Positions 50,188-57,880 of a DNA stretch of 64,000 nucleotides are shown piece after piece. Under the pieces are notes generated by a model. The model saw nothing but the letters and a program-made list of their open reading frames with translations. It searched no databases and had not been told where the DNA came from. Within the stretch, counting starts at the first letter, position 1; each line of letters starts with the position of its first letter. This DNA is from Pseudonocardia sp. DSM 110487 (GTDB lineage Bacteria; Actinomycetota; Actinomycetes; Mycobacteriales; Pseudonocardiaceae). The translations under genes and the position numbers were made by a program. The DNA lies in contig NZ_CP080521.1 of NCBI RefSeq assembly GCF_019468565.1, positions 9,796,001-9,860,000 on the forward strand, given 5' to 3'.

Positions 50188-51108
50188 ATGTTCGTGCACC
50201 CCGAGCTGGCCGACGTCTTCGCAGGCCTGCCGCCCCGCCCGGAGAACCCCTACGCGGACATCGAGGCGACCCGGGCCGCGTTCCGCGACCTGATGGCGCG
50301 ACTCCCACCGCGCACCGACGTCGACGTCGAGCGCCGGACCATCGGCCGAGGGATCGAAGTCCAGGTTCTGCGGCCCCTGACGAGCGACAGCACGCTCCCC
50401 GGCGTGCTCTACATCCACGGCGGCGGGTTCAGCTACGGAGAGCTCGACGGGCCCAGCCGGATCGCGCAGGACGTGTGCGCCGAGGTGGGCGCCGTCGTGG
50501 TGAACGTGCACTACCGGCTCGCCCCCGAGCACCGCTTCCCAGCGGGCCTCGAGGACTGCTACGCCGCCTTGGAGTGGATGAGCACGAATGCGGCTGACCT
50601 CGGCGTCGATCCCGGCCGCATCGCCGTCACCGGGGCGTCGGCCGGCGGATGCCTGAGCGCGGCGTTGTGCCTACTGGCCCGCGACCGGCAAGGCCCTGCG
50701 ATCGCGTACCAGTGCCTGCTCATCCCGGCGCTCGACGACCGCGGGGGCACCGAGTCCGTTCGGAATGTCACGGACCGCCGGATCACCAACGGCAACGGAC
50801 TGCGCCTGACCTGGGACACCTACCTGGGCCCCGACCGCGGGGTGGACGTGCCCGCCTACGCGGCACCCGCCCGGGCCGTCGACCTCTCCGGGTTGCCCGC
50901 CGCCTACGTGCTCACCTGCGGGCTCGACCCACTCCGCGACGAGGGTCTCGGCTTCGCGCTGCGCCTTGCACGGGCCGACGTACCAGTGGAGATCAAGCAC
51001 GTCCCCGGCGCTTGGCATTTCTTCGAGGCCTTCGCGCCACACACCCGCCTCGCCGAGGAGACCACGGCCCACTGGATCAACGCCCTTCGGACCGCGATGC
51101 ACCGATGA
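50188..51108 (+). CDS. Alpha/beta-hydrolase, hormone-sensitive-lipase family esterase
   Basis: This 306-residue esterase has the oxyanion-hole motif YIHGGGF (about residues 76-82), the nucleophile elbow GASAGG (Ser about 151), the acid in GLDPLRDEG (about 250) and the histidine in PGAWHFFEAF (about 277). It should hydrolyse short-chain acyl esters in the cytoplasm. The ATG at 50188 is preceded by GAGAGGA. The divergent PadR gene suggests induction by a small aromatic or toxic ester. Its last 32 bp overlap the convergent GH3 gene. Confidence 0.92.
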   Translation: MFVHPELADVFAGLPPRPENPYADIEATRAAFRDLMARLPPRTDVDVERRTIGRGIEVQVLRPLTSDSTLPGVLYIHGGGFSYGELDGPSRIAQDVCAEVGAVVVNVHYRLAPEHRFPAGLEDCYAALEWMSTNAADLGVDPGRIAVTGASAGGCLSAALCLLARDRQGPAIAYQCLLIPALDDRGGTESVRNVTDRRITNGNGLRLTWDTYLGPDRGVDVPAYAAPARAVDLSGLPAAYVLTCGLDPLRDEGLGFALRLARADVPVEIKHVPGAWHFFEAFAPHTRLAEETTAHWINALRTAMHR

Positions 51109-53386
51109 CCTGCACTCGCACCACCCGACGGTCCGCCACCGACACCTCGTGGACCGGGCCCGTCAGCTCCACGTCCGCCGTGAGCACCGGGTCGACACAG
51201 CTGCGCCCGACGAACAGCCGCACGGTGCCCGGCTCGACCACCCGCACATTGCGCCGGTCGGTGAAGGCGAGTCGGTGCGTGGGCACGTCGAGCTCGACGT
51301 CGGCGCTCTGCCCCGGCTCGAGGTGCACCCGGGCGTAGCCGAGGAGCTGCACGACGGGACGGGTCACGGATGCGACGACGTCGGTGGCGTAGAGCTGCAC
51401 GACGTCGGCGCCCGCGTGATCCCCCGTGTTCGTCACGCGGCAGCTCGCCACGATCGCGCCGTCGGTGGGCACCCGCGGCCCCGCGAGCCGCAGATCGGTG
51501 TGGGTGAACGTCGTGTAGGACAGCCCGTGCCCGAAGGGGCGGACGGGGGCGGTGTCGAGGTTGCTCACCGAGCTCGCCCCGCCCAGCGGCGGGTGCAGGT
51601 AGCTGTAGGGCTGGGCCCCGACCGAGCGCGGCATGCTGACCGGCAGCCGGCCCGACGGGTTGATCCGCCCCGAGAGCACCCCGGCAACGGCGGCAGCGCC
51701 CTCCTGGCCGGGAAAGAACGCCTGCACGACGGCCGCGCAGCGCTCCAGCGCCCAGTCCAGCGTGTACGGGCGGCCGGTGAGCAGCACCAGCACCACCGGG
51801 GTGCCGGTCTCCAGCAGCGCCTCGACGAGGCGGCGCTGCACGCCGGGCAGGTCGAGCGAGTCGGCGTCACAGCCTTCGCCGGAGGTGCCGCGGCCGAAGA
51901 GACCAGCCCGGTCGCCGACGACCGCGACGCACAGCTCTGCCTCCCGCGCCGCGGCGATCGCCTCGGCGAAGCCGCTGGTGTCGTCGGTGTCGACGTCCGC
52001 GCCCATGGCATGCGTGATCGCGGCTGCCGGCAGTTCGGCGCGCAGCGCGTCCAGCACGCTCGCGATCTCCAGGCCCGGCTCGACGCCCTCGTGCAGCGAG
52101 AGCACGTGGTTGAGAAAGCTGTAGCAGCCGAAGAGCGCCGCGGTGTCGTGGGCATTCGGGCCCACGACGGCCACCCGGGCAGGCGCCGCGAGCGGCAGGG
52201 TGCCGTCGTTGGAGAGCAGCACGACCGACTCCTCGGCCAGCCGGGCGGCGAGTGCGCGGTGCTCGGGTGGGTCGAGGTCGATGGCGCCCACGTCGGCGTA
52301 GTCCTCGGGCCGCCGGTCGAGCAGGCCCAGCCGCGCCTTCTGGCGAAGCACGCGTTCCAGTGCCCTCTCGACGACCGATTCCGGCAGCGCCCCGGAGCGC
52401 ACCCGCTCCGCCAGCGGCTCCAGGTAGGCGTTCCCGGTGGGCAGCTCCACGTCGATGCCGGCGGCGAGGGCCTGCGCGGCCGCGTCGCCGAGGTCGGCGG
52501 CGACCTTGTGCAGGGTGTGCAGGAACGCGACGGAGAAGTAGTCGGCCACCACCGTGCCGGTGAACCCCCACCGGTCCCGCAGCACGCCGGTCAGCAGGGC
52601 GGCGTCCGCGGCCACCGGCAGCCCGTCGATCTCGGCGTACGAGTTCATGACCGAGTCGACGCCCCCGTCGAGTACGGCCATCTCGAACGGCGGCAGCAGC
52701 ACGTCGGCCACTTCCCGCGGCCCGGCGTGCACGGGGGCGAGGTTGCGGCCTGCCCGAGAGGCCGAGTAGCCGACGAAGTGCTTGAGCGTCGCGACGACAC
52801 CTGTGGACTGCACGCCGCGCACGTAGGCGGTGGCGATCGTGCCGACGACGTAGGGGTCCTCGGAGATGCACTCCTCGACGCGGCCCCAGCGTGCGTCACG
52901 CACGACGTCCAGCACCGGGGCGAGCCCCTGGTGCACGCCGAGACTGCGCATGGACGCGCCGATCGCCGCGCCCATCTCCTCGACGAGCGCGGGATCGAAG
53001 CTCGCACCCCAGGACAGCGGCGCTGGGAACGTGGTCGCCTTCCAGGCGGCGAGCCCGGTGAGGCACTCCTCGTGCACGAGCGCGGGGATCCCGAGGCGGG
53101 TGTGCTCGACCAGCCACCGCTGCTTGCCCGCCAGTGCCCTGGCTCCGTCCACGGGGTCGACGGGAGCCGTGCCGAACGGACGGGTGAGCTGGCCGAGGCC
53201 GTGGGCCGCGAATGCCTGGAAACCGACCTCGTCGGCCTGCATCGCGTCCTGCATGGGGGCGACGTCGCCACCGTCGCCCGACCCCCCGCGGCGCTCCCAG
53301 AGCCCGACCAGCTGGGCGAGCTTCTCGTCGAGGGTCATGTCCCCGATGAGCTCGGCGATCCGGGAGGCCTCTGTACTGATGGACAC
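51077..53386 (-). CDS. Glycoside hydrolase family 3 beta-glucosidase/xylosidase
   Basis: This 769-residue GH3 enzyme has an N-terminal TIM barrel with GLAPVLDVVRDARWGRVEE, ATLKHFVGYSA and the nucleophile Asp in GTVVADYFSV (about residue 280, the usual SDW reading ADY). A C-terminal alpha/beta domain with VVGPNAHDT and LTGRPYTLDWALE follows, then a fibronectin III-like domain with PFGHGLSYTTF. No signal peptide is seen, so it acts on imported oligosaccharides. The GTG at 53386 has GGAGGGAAC directly before it. A divergent LacI regulator and a palindrome between the genes indicate sugar-induced control. Whether glucosides or xylosides are cleaved is undecided. Confidence 0.92.
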   Translation of the reverse strand: MSISTEASRIAELIGDMTLDEKLAQLVGLWERRGGSGDGGDVAPMQDAMQADEVGFQAFAAHGLGQLTRPFGTAPVDPVDGARALAGKQRWLVEHTRLGIPALVHEECLTGLAAWKATTFPAPLSWGASFDPALVEEMGAAIGASMRSLGVHQGLAPVLDVVRDARWGRVEECISEDPYVVGTIATAYVRGVQSTGVVATLKHFVGYSASRAGRNLAPVHAGPREVADVLLPPFEMAVLDGGVDSVMNSYAEIDGLPVAADAALLTGVLRDRWGFTGTVVADYFSVAFLHTLHKVAADLGDAAAQALAAGIDVELPTGNAYLEPLAERVRSGALPESVVERALERVLRQKARLGLLDRRPEDYADVGAIDLDPPEHRALAARLAEESVVLLSNDGTLPLAAPARVAVVGPNAHDTAALFGCYSFLNHVLSLHEGVEPGLEIASVLDALRAELPAAAITHAMGADVDTDDTSGFAEAIAAAREAELCVAVVGDRAGLFGRGTSGEGCDADSLDLPGVQRRLVEALLETGTPVVLVLLTGRPYTLDWALERCAAVVQAFFPGQEGAAAVAGVLSGRINPSGRLPVSMPRSVGAQPYSYLHPPLGGASSVSNLDTAPVRPFGHGLSYTTFTHTDLRLAGPRVPTDGAIVASCRVTNTGDHAGADVVQLYATDVVASVTRPVVQLLGYARVHLEPGQSADVELDVPTHRLAFTDRRNVRVVEPGTVRLFVGRSCVDPVLTADVELTGPVHEVSVADRRVVRVQVIGASRSEGR

Positions 53387-53402
53387 GTTCCCTCCGGGAC
53401 AC

Positions 53403-53414
53403 CGAAAGTTTCCG
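53403..53414. promoter_or_regulatory. Candidate LacI-type operator
   Basis: CGAAAGTTTCCG is a one-mismatch form of the CGAAAGTTTCG-type palindrome found near actinobacterial LacI/GH3 gene pairs. It lies 17 bp before the GH3 start and 70 bp before the divergent lacI-type start. Confidence 0.5.
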
Positions 53415-53483
53415 ACACTTGCGATTCGCGGCGCTGACGGTAGGTTCGGGCCCGCCGCGCGTCAAGCCAGGGGAGGGACCGGG

Positions 53484-54500
53484 ATGCCGAGCCATCGCGT
53501 GACGATCGCCGAGATCGCCGCATCCGCAGGTGTGTCGGTGCCCACCGTGTCGAAGGTCCTCAACGGCCGGGCCGACGTCGCGGAGGCCACCCGGCAGCGG
53601 GTTCAGCAGATCATGGCCGACCGCGGGTACCAGCGCCGCTCGTCGGGCGCGCAGCGCCCGGTCGGCCTCATCGACATGGCGGTGCCGGGTCTGGACTCCC
53701 CGTGGGTCGTCGAGGTGCTGCGCGGCGCCGAGGCCGAGGCCCGCAAGGTCGGCAGCCAGATCGTCCTCACCTCCACCGAAAGGGCTCCCGCGGGCGACCG
53801 GCGCTGGCTGGACCGGCTGGCCACCCGCCGCTCCGACGGCCTCGTCCTCGTGGTCAGCGAGGCGGCACCGCAGACCGTCGACCAGCTCGCGGCCCTGCAC
53901 ACGCCGGTTGTGCTGCTCGACCCCGTCGGCGGCGGCAACCCGTCCTACGCCACGGTCGGCGCGACGAACTGGGCGGGCGGCCTCTCGGCCGTCGAGCACC
54001 TCGTCGCGCTCGGCCACCGCCGGATCGCCGCCCTCTCCGGGCCCCCACAGCTGGCGTGCAGCCGGGAACGGGTGGAGGGCTACCGCGCCGGGCTCGGCAG
54101 GGCCGGGATCGCGGTGGACGAGCGGCTCGTGCACTTCAGCGACTTCTGCATCAGCGGCGGGGAGGCCGGCGCCCGCATCGTGCTCGACATGCCCGACCCG
54201 CCGACGGCGATCTTCGCGGGCTCCGACATGCAGGCGTTCGGGGTCTTCCAGGAGGCGGCCGCGCGCGGGCTGCGCATCCCGGAGGACCTCAGCGTCGTCG
54301 GCTTCGACGACATCGCGTTCAGCGAGCTGACGACCCCGCCGCTCACCACGGTGCACCAGCCACTGGCAAGGATGGCCGCCGAAGCGGTCCGGCTCCTGCT
54401 CGACGCGGGCGACGGCATGCCGGGCCCGCCGCCGCGCGTGGAGCTGGCCACCCATCTGGTGGTGCGGGGCAGCACGGGGCCGGCGCCCACGATCGGCTAG
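53484..54500 (+). CDS. LacI-family transcriptional regulator
   Basis: This 338-residue repressor has a classical N-terminal LacI helix-turn-helix and hinge (VTIAEIAASAGVSVPTVSKVLNG, residues 6-28) and a periplasmic-binding-protein-like sensor domain with GLIDMAVPGLDSPW, SVVGFDDIAFSELTTPPLTT and VHQPL. The ATG at 53484 is preceded by GGGAGGGACC. It is divergent from the GH3 gene and should release it on binding a sugar product. Downstream, a 20-bp hairpin (54656-54675) may end its transcript. Confidence 0.93.
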   Translation: MPSHRVTIAEIAASAGVSVPTVSKVLNGRADVAEATRQRVQQIMADRGYQRRSSGAQRPVGLIDMAVPGLDSPWVVEVLRGAEAEARKVGSQIVLTSTERAPAGDRRWLDRLATRRSDGLVLVVSEAAPQTVDQLAALHTPVVLLDPVGGGNPSYATVGATNWAGGLSAVEHLVALGHRRIAALSGPPQLACSRERVEGYRAGLGRAGIAVDERLVHFSDFCISGGEAGARIVLDMPDPPTAIFAGSDMQAFGVFQEAAARGLRIPEDLSVVGFDDIAFSELTTPPLTTVHQPLARMAAEAVRLLLDAGDGMPGPPPRVELATHLVVRGSTGPAPTIG

Positions 54501-54655
54501 GTGAGCCAGCCGGACTTCGTGATCATTGGTCTGGTCGCAGGGCTCAGGCCGCATCACGGCACGGCGGAGCTGCCGGCGCACCCCGTGTCGGTCGACGCAG
54601 CCCGTCGCGGCCGAGACACCCCGTCGACCGGGCGCGCCGCCCGAGAACGAGCGCG

Positions 54656-54675
54656 CCGGGCTCCACAGAGCCCGG
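54656..54675. terminator. Hairpin downstream of lacI-type gene
   Basis: CCGGGCTC-CACA-GAGCCCGG is a perfect 8-bp stem with a 4-base loop, 156 bp after the LacI-family stop. No T-tract follows. The sequence between the stop and this hairpin shows nothing recognisable. Confidence 0.4.
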
Positions 54676-54715
54676 GCTGGGTGGCTCGGCGGGCCAGTGA
54701 TCGTCAGGTCGGCGC

Positions 54716-54790
54716 GTTTCCCGACGCGAGGCGTCGGGTTTCGCGCCGAGCCGCTGATCACCCGCCTCGGTCGCGGTGCGTTCTACGGAA
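54716..54790 (+). repeat. Dispersed repeat module, copy B (left part)
   Basis: This segment is homologous to 9051-9122 in the same orientation. In copy A the module is followed within about 30 bp by the hairpin pair. Here about 750 bp, including the 644-bp palindrome, intervene before the hairpin pair at 55543. It is part of the gene-free stretch 54501-55882. Confidence 0.72.
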
Positions 54791-54830
54791 ACCAGCCCCC
54801 GGGGGTGCGGCCGGGTGCCCGACGCTTTCA

Positions 54831-55474
54831 TGGGCGCGCCGTTCCCGGCCCCGGATAGCCGCGGGCCTCACCCACCCGCCCCCGGCTACCGGCGTGCTCG
54901 CACCGGTTCACCTCGACCGCGTCGCCTTGCGAGGGTGACCGGGTTGGTGCACTACCGAATCATGTGGTTACTCGGGCGGCCGTCCCCGACGCGGGGGCAC
55001 GCCCGTTCTCGACGAGACCGCCGCGGTTGGGTGCCACTTGACTGGCTGTGGTCCCGTCGTCGCCCCCTGGCCGGCCCTGGATTCTGGGGTGTGATCAGCG
55101 GGACCGGGACCCGGACTGCCTCCTGCAGCTGGTGTTCTGCACCCCGGCAGTTGGTGTCCCGATCCTGCTGATCATGAACCTGCGCGTGGGGCCCTGTCCC
55201 TGAGGTGGTCTCGCCGTGATCACCCAGGAATGCCACTGGGGTGTGGAGGGTCGGGACCACAGCCAGTCGCGTGGCACCCGGCAGGACGGTCTCCTCGTGA
55301 ACGGGCCTGTGCCCGCGTCGGGGACGGCCGCCCACGCAACCCCAGGGGACGGTAGTGCACCCAACCCAGCCACCCCCGCAACGTGAATGGGTCGAGGCGA
55401 ACCGGCGGGACCACACGCGAAGCCCGGATCACGGGGCGGGCGCCGGGCGACCCGGGCCGGGAACGGCGCGCCCA
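54831..55474. repeat. 644-bp imperfect palindrome
   Basis: The left arm 54831-55054 and the right arm 55251-55474 are inverted copies. They share a perfect 21-bp outer end (54831-54851 with 55454-55474) and long inner matches such as GGGCGGCCGTCCCCGACGCG and GACTGGCTGTGGTCCCG, roughly three-quarters identical overall. The central 196 bp is again partly palindromic (GATCAGCGGGACCGGGAC near 55093 with its near-complement near 55156-55173). Open frames on both strands are mirror images of the same peptide and are not convincing genes. Confidence 0.8.
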
Positions 55475-55542
55475 CCGGCAGGCAGCTGACCAGACCGACC
55501 CGATGGACCGCCACGATCGCGCCCGGGCCGCCCGGCGGCGGG

Positions 55543-55610
55543 CATGATCCAAACTACCGGGTGCCCATGGCTGCCCGCACGACCATGAGCACCCGTAACT
55601 TCGGATCATG
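55543..55610. repeat. Hairpin repeat B1
   Basis: This is a 68-bp imperfect inverted repeat bounded by CATGATCC and GGATCATG, homologous to 9154-9220. It lies 68 bp after the large palindrome. Confidence 0.75.
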
Positions 55611-55618
55611 GAAGCGAA

Positions 55619-55683
55619 GATCGCAAGTAGAGGTTGTCCATGGCTGCCGGCACAGCCATGGACAACCGAAACTTCGGATCATG
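55619..55683. repeat. Hairpin repeat B2
   Basis: This is the homologue of 9229-9293 with a longer perfect inner stem: GGTTGTCCATGGCTG pairs fully with CAGCCATGGACAACC around CCGG. Positions that differ from copy A2 change on both sides of the stem. The homology continues about 25 bp further (GGCCACCACCG). From there to 55849 nothing else is recognisable. Confidence 0.8.
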
Positions 55684-55849
55684 GGCACGGCCACCACCGA
55701 ACGAGACCGCCGATGGCTTGGCCACCATCCGCCCCTTGATCGGCGACAACCCGGGCAGCGCCTCCGCGCCATGATGCCACCGGCTCCCGCGTGCGGGTCA
55801 TCGGCCCGTCCGGCCGGAGAAGCGCACGAGGCCACGGACAGGCGTATAG

Positions 55850-55863
55850 TTGCCTATTGGCAA
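55850..55863. promoter_or_regulatory. MarR-type palindrome upstream of an MFS gene
   Basis: TTGCC-TATT-GGCAA is a perfect palindrome with a 4-base spacer, a form common for MarR-family operators. It lies 20 bp before the MFS start in an AT-rich promoter-like stretch. No marR gene adjoins it. Confidence 0.5.
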
Positions 55864-55882
55864 GCAAATATACGGAGGGCAC

Positions 55883-57142
55883 ATGGCAGTGATCGGCGAG
55901 CGCGCGCTCGCCCCCCTCGACGCATTGCGTCGCCAGACGTTCGCATCCCTCTCCACCCCCAACTACCGCCGCTTCATCGGCGGCCAGGCCGTCTCGATGA
56001 CGGGCACCTGGATGCAGACGATCGCCCAGTCGTGGCTGGTCCTCGAGCTCACCGGATCGGCCACCGCGGTGGGGCTGGTCGTCGCCCTGCAGACGCTGCC
56101 CATCCTGCTGTTCGGCCCGTACGCCGGCGTGGTCGTCGATCGCCTGGACAAGCGCCGGTTGCTCATCGGCCTGCTGGTCGGCGCGGGCGCGCTGGCCCTG
56201 GTGCTGGGCGTCCTGACCGCCACCGGCACCGTGCAGCTGTGGCAGGTCTACGTGCTCGCATTCCTCCTCGGGACAGTCAGCAGCGTCGAGACCCCGGCAC
56301 GCCAGACGTTCGTGCTCGAGCTGGTCGGCCCGGACAACCTGCGCAACGCGGTCAGCCTCAACTCGGTGCTCGTGAACGTCGCCCGTGCGGTCGGGCCCGC
56401 CTTCGCGGGCATCGTGATCGCCACCGGCGGCATGGCCGTCTGCTTCCTGCTCAACGCGGTCAGCTTCGCCGCGGTCATCGCTTCCCTGCTGCGGCTCGAC
56501 CTCGCCGCCCTCACTCCGACGACTCCGGCACCCCGCGCGCCCGGCCAGCTTCGCGAGGGCTTCGACTACGTCCGTCGCACGCCCGCGCTCGCCGTGCCGC
56601 TACTGACGATGGCGCTGATCGGGTGCCTCGCCTTCGAGTTCCAGGTGGTGCTCCCGATCGTCGCGAGCGAGACGTTCGCGGGCGACGCCAGCACCTACGG
56701 TTTCCTGACTGCCGCGATGGGGGCGGGCGCCGTGATCGGCGGCCTCTGCATGGCCGCGTGGGGCCGCACCGGGCTGTGGTCGCTCGCCGCGGCGGCTGCC
56801 GCGTTCGGCCTGGCGATGCTCGCCACGGCGCTCGCCCCCACCCTCGGCTTCGCGCTGCTCGGGATGGGCATGGTCGGGGCGGCCAGCGTCGCCTTCCAGT
56901 CGGCGGGCAACAGCACCCTCCAGCTCACATCGGCCCCGCACATGCGCGGGCGCGTCATGGCGCTGTGGGCCGTGGCGTTCCTCGGCTCCACGCCCATCGG
57001 CGGCCCGATCGCGGGCTTCGTCAGCCAGCACTTCGGCGGGCGGGCGGGCCTCGCGCTCGGGGCGGCGGCCTGCCTCGTGGCCGCGGTCCTCACCGCGCTC
57101 GTCGCGCGACGGGAGCACCAGAAACAGCCGTCCGTCGCATAG
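55883..57142 (+). CDS. MFS exporter (MFS_3/EntS-like, DHA3 group)
   Basis: This 419-residue protein has 12 predicted membrane helices, with NYRRFIGGQAVSMTGTWMQTIAQSWLVLELTGS at the N-terminus and the motif-A loop GVVVDRLDKRRLL. This pattern matches the DHA3 group, which exports drugs, macrolides or siderophores. The ATG at 55883 has GGAGGG 4-9 bases upstream. A MarR-type palindrome overlaps its promoter, but the regulator is not adjacent: the upstream 1.38 kb are repeats. The substrate is unknown. Confidence 0.9.
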   Translation: MAVIGERALAPLDALRRQTFASLSTPNYRRFIGGQAVSMTGTWMQTIAQSWLVLELTGSATAVGLVVALQTLPILLFGPYAGVVVDRLDKRRLLIGLLVGAGALALVLGVLTATGTVQLWQVYVLAFLLGTVSSVETPARQTFVLELVGPDNLRNAVSLNSVLVNVARAVGPAFAGIVIATGGMAVCFLLNAVSFAAVIASLLRLDLAALTPTTPAPRAPGQLREGFDYVRRTPALAVPLLTMALIGCLAFEFQVVLPIVASETFAGDASTYGFLTAAMGAGAVIGGLCMAAWGRTGLWSLAAAAAAFGLAMLATALAPTLGFALLGMGMVGAASVAFQSAGNSTLQLTSAPHMRGRVMALWAVAFLGSTPIGGPIAGFVSQHFGGRAGLALGAAACLVAAVLTALVARREHQKQPSVA

Positions 57143-57226
57143 CGGACGGACGAGCGAAGGATCGCCAATTGGACACAGCTCAGCCTCAGTGTGGGCAGTG
57201 TCGGCCCGTGCGCCGATAATCGCTGC

Positions 57227-57880
57227 ATGACCGCGGTGCGGGTTGTCGTTGCCGATGACGACGTCCTGCTCCGGGAGGGGCTCTCCAGCCTGCTCGAGCG
57301 AAGCGGATTCGAAGTCGTGGGGCAGGCAGGGGACGCGACGCGACTCCTGGAGCTGGTGCGTGACATGACGCCGGACCTGGTCATCGTCGACATCCGGATG
57401 CCGCCAGCGCACACCACAGAAGGCCTGGACGCTGCGAAGGAGATCCGCCGGGACTGGCCGGAGATGGGCATCCTCGTCCTCTCCGCGCACGCGGAGGTCG
57501 ACCATGCGATGGAGCTGCTGGCCAGCGGGCGGGGGATCGGCTACCTGCTCAAGAGCCGCGTCAGCGACGTGGCCGAGTTCATCGAGACGCTCGAACGGAT
57601 CGCGAGGGGCGGTTCGGTCGTCGACCCGGCGCTCGTGCAGGAGCTGGTCACCGCCCGCAAGCGCAACGACCCACTCGCGGTGGTCAGCGAGCGGGAGCGC
57701 GACGTGCTCTCCCTGATGGCGGAGGGGCGCTCCAACGCCGGGATCGCGCGCCGGTTGTGGATCACCGAGGGCACCGTCGAGAAGCACGTGCGCAGCATCC
57801 TCACGAAGCTGGGCCTTTCCGACACCGACGACGACCACCGCAGGGTGCTCGCGGTGCTCACCTTTCTCGAGAAGCGGTGA
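57227..57880 (+). CDS. NarL/LuxR-family response regulator
   Basis: This 217-residue regulator has a receiver domain with the acidic pair in VVADDDVLL, the phospho-acceptor Asp in LVIVDIRMPP (about residue 55), a Ser/Thr position in LSAHAE and Lys in YLLKSRV. A LuxR-type helix-turn-helix follows (LAVVSERERDVLSLMAEGRSNAGIARRLWITEGTVEKH). The ATG at 57227 gives the standard N-terminus. It converges on the four-GAF kinase gene, overlapping its end by 23 bp. The partner kinase is probably that neighbour. Confidence 0.92.
   Translation: MTAVRVVVADDDVLLREGLSSLLERSGFEVVGQAGDATRLLELVRDMTPDLVIVDIRMPPAHTTEGLDAAKEIRRDWPEMGILVLSAHAEVDHAMELLASGRGIGYLLKSRVSDVAEFIETLERIARGGSVVDPALVQELVTARKRNDPLAVVSERERDVLSLMAEGRSNAGIARRLWITEGTVEKHVRSILTKLGLSDTDDDHRRVLAVLTFLEKR

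Noticed and set aside
54776..55609. Short open frames in the large palindrome (for example DWLWSR-containing peptides on both strands).
   Set aside because: The same peptide appears mirrored because the DNA is palindromic; no start signals or family similarity support translation.
54501..55882. A decayed insertion sequence with transposase.
   Set aside because: No transposase motif in any frame; only palindromic structure is present, so it is listed as a repeat rather than an IS.
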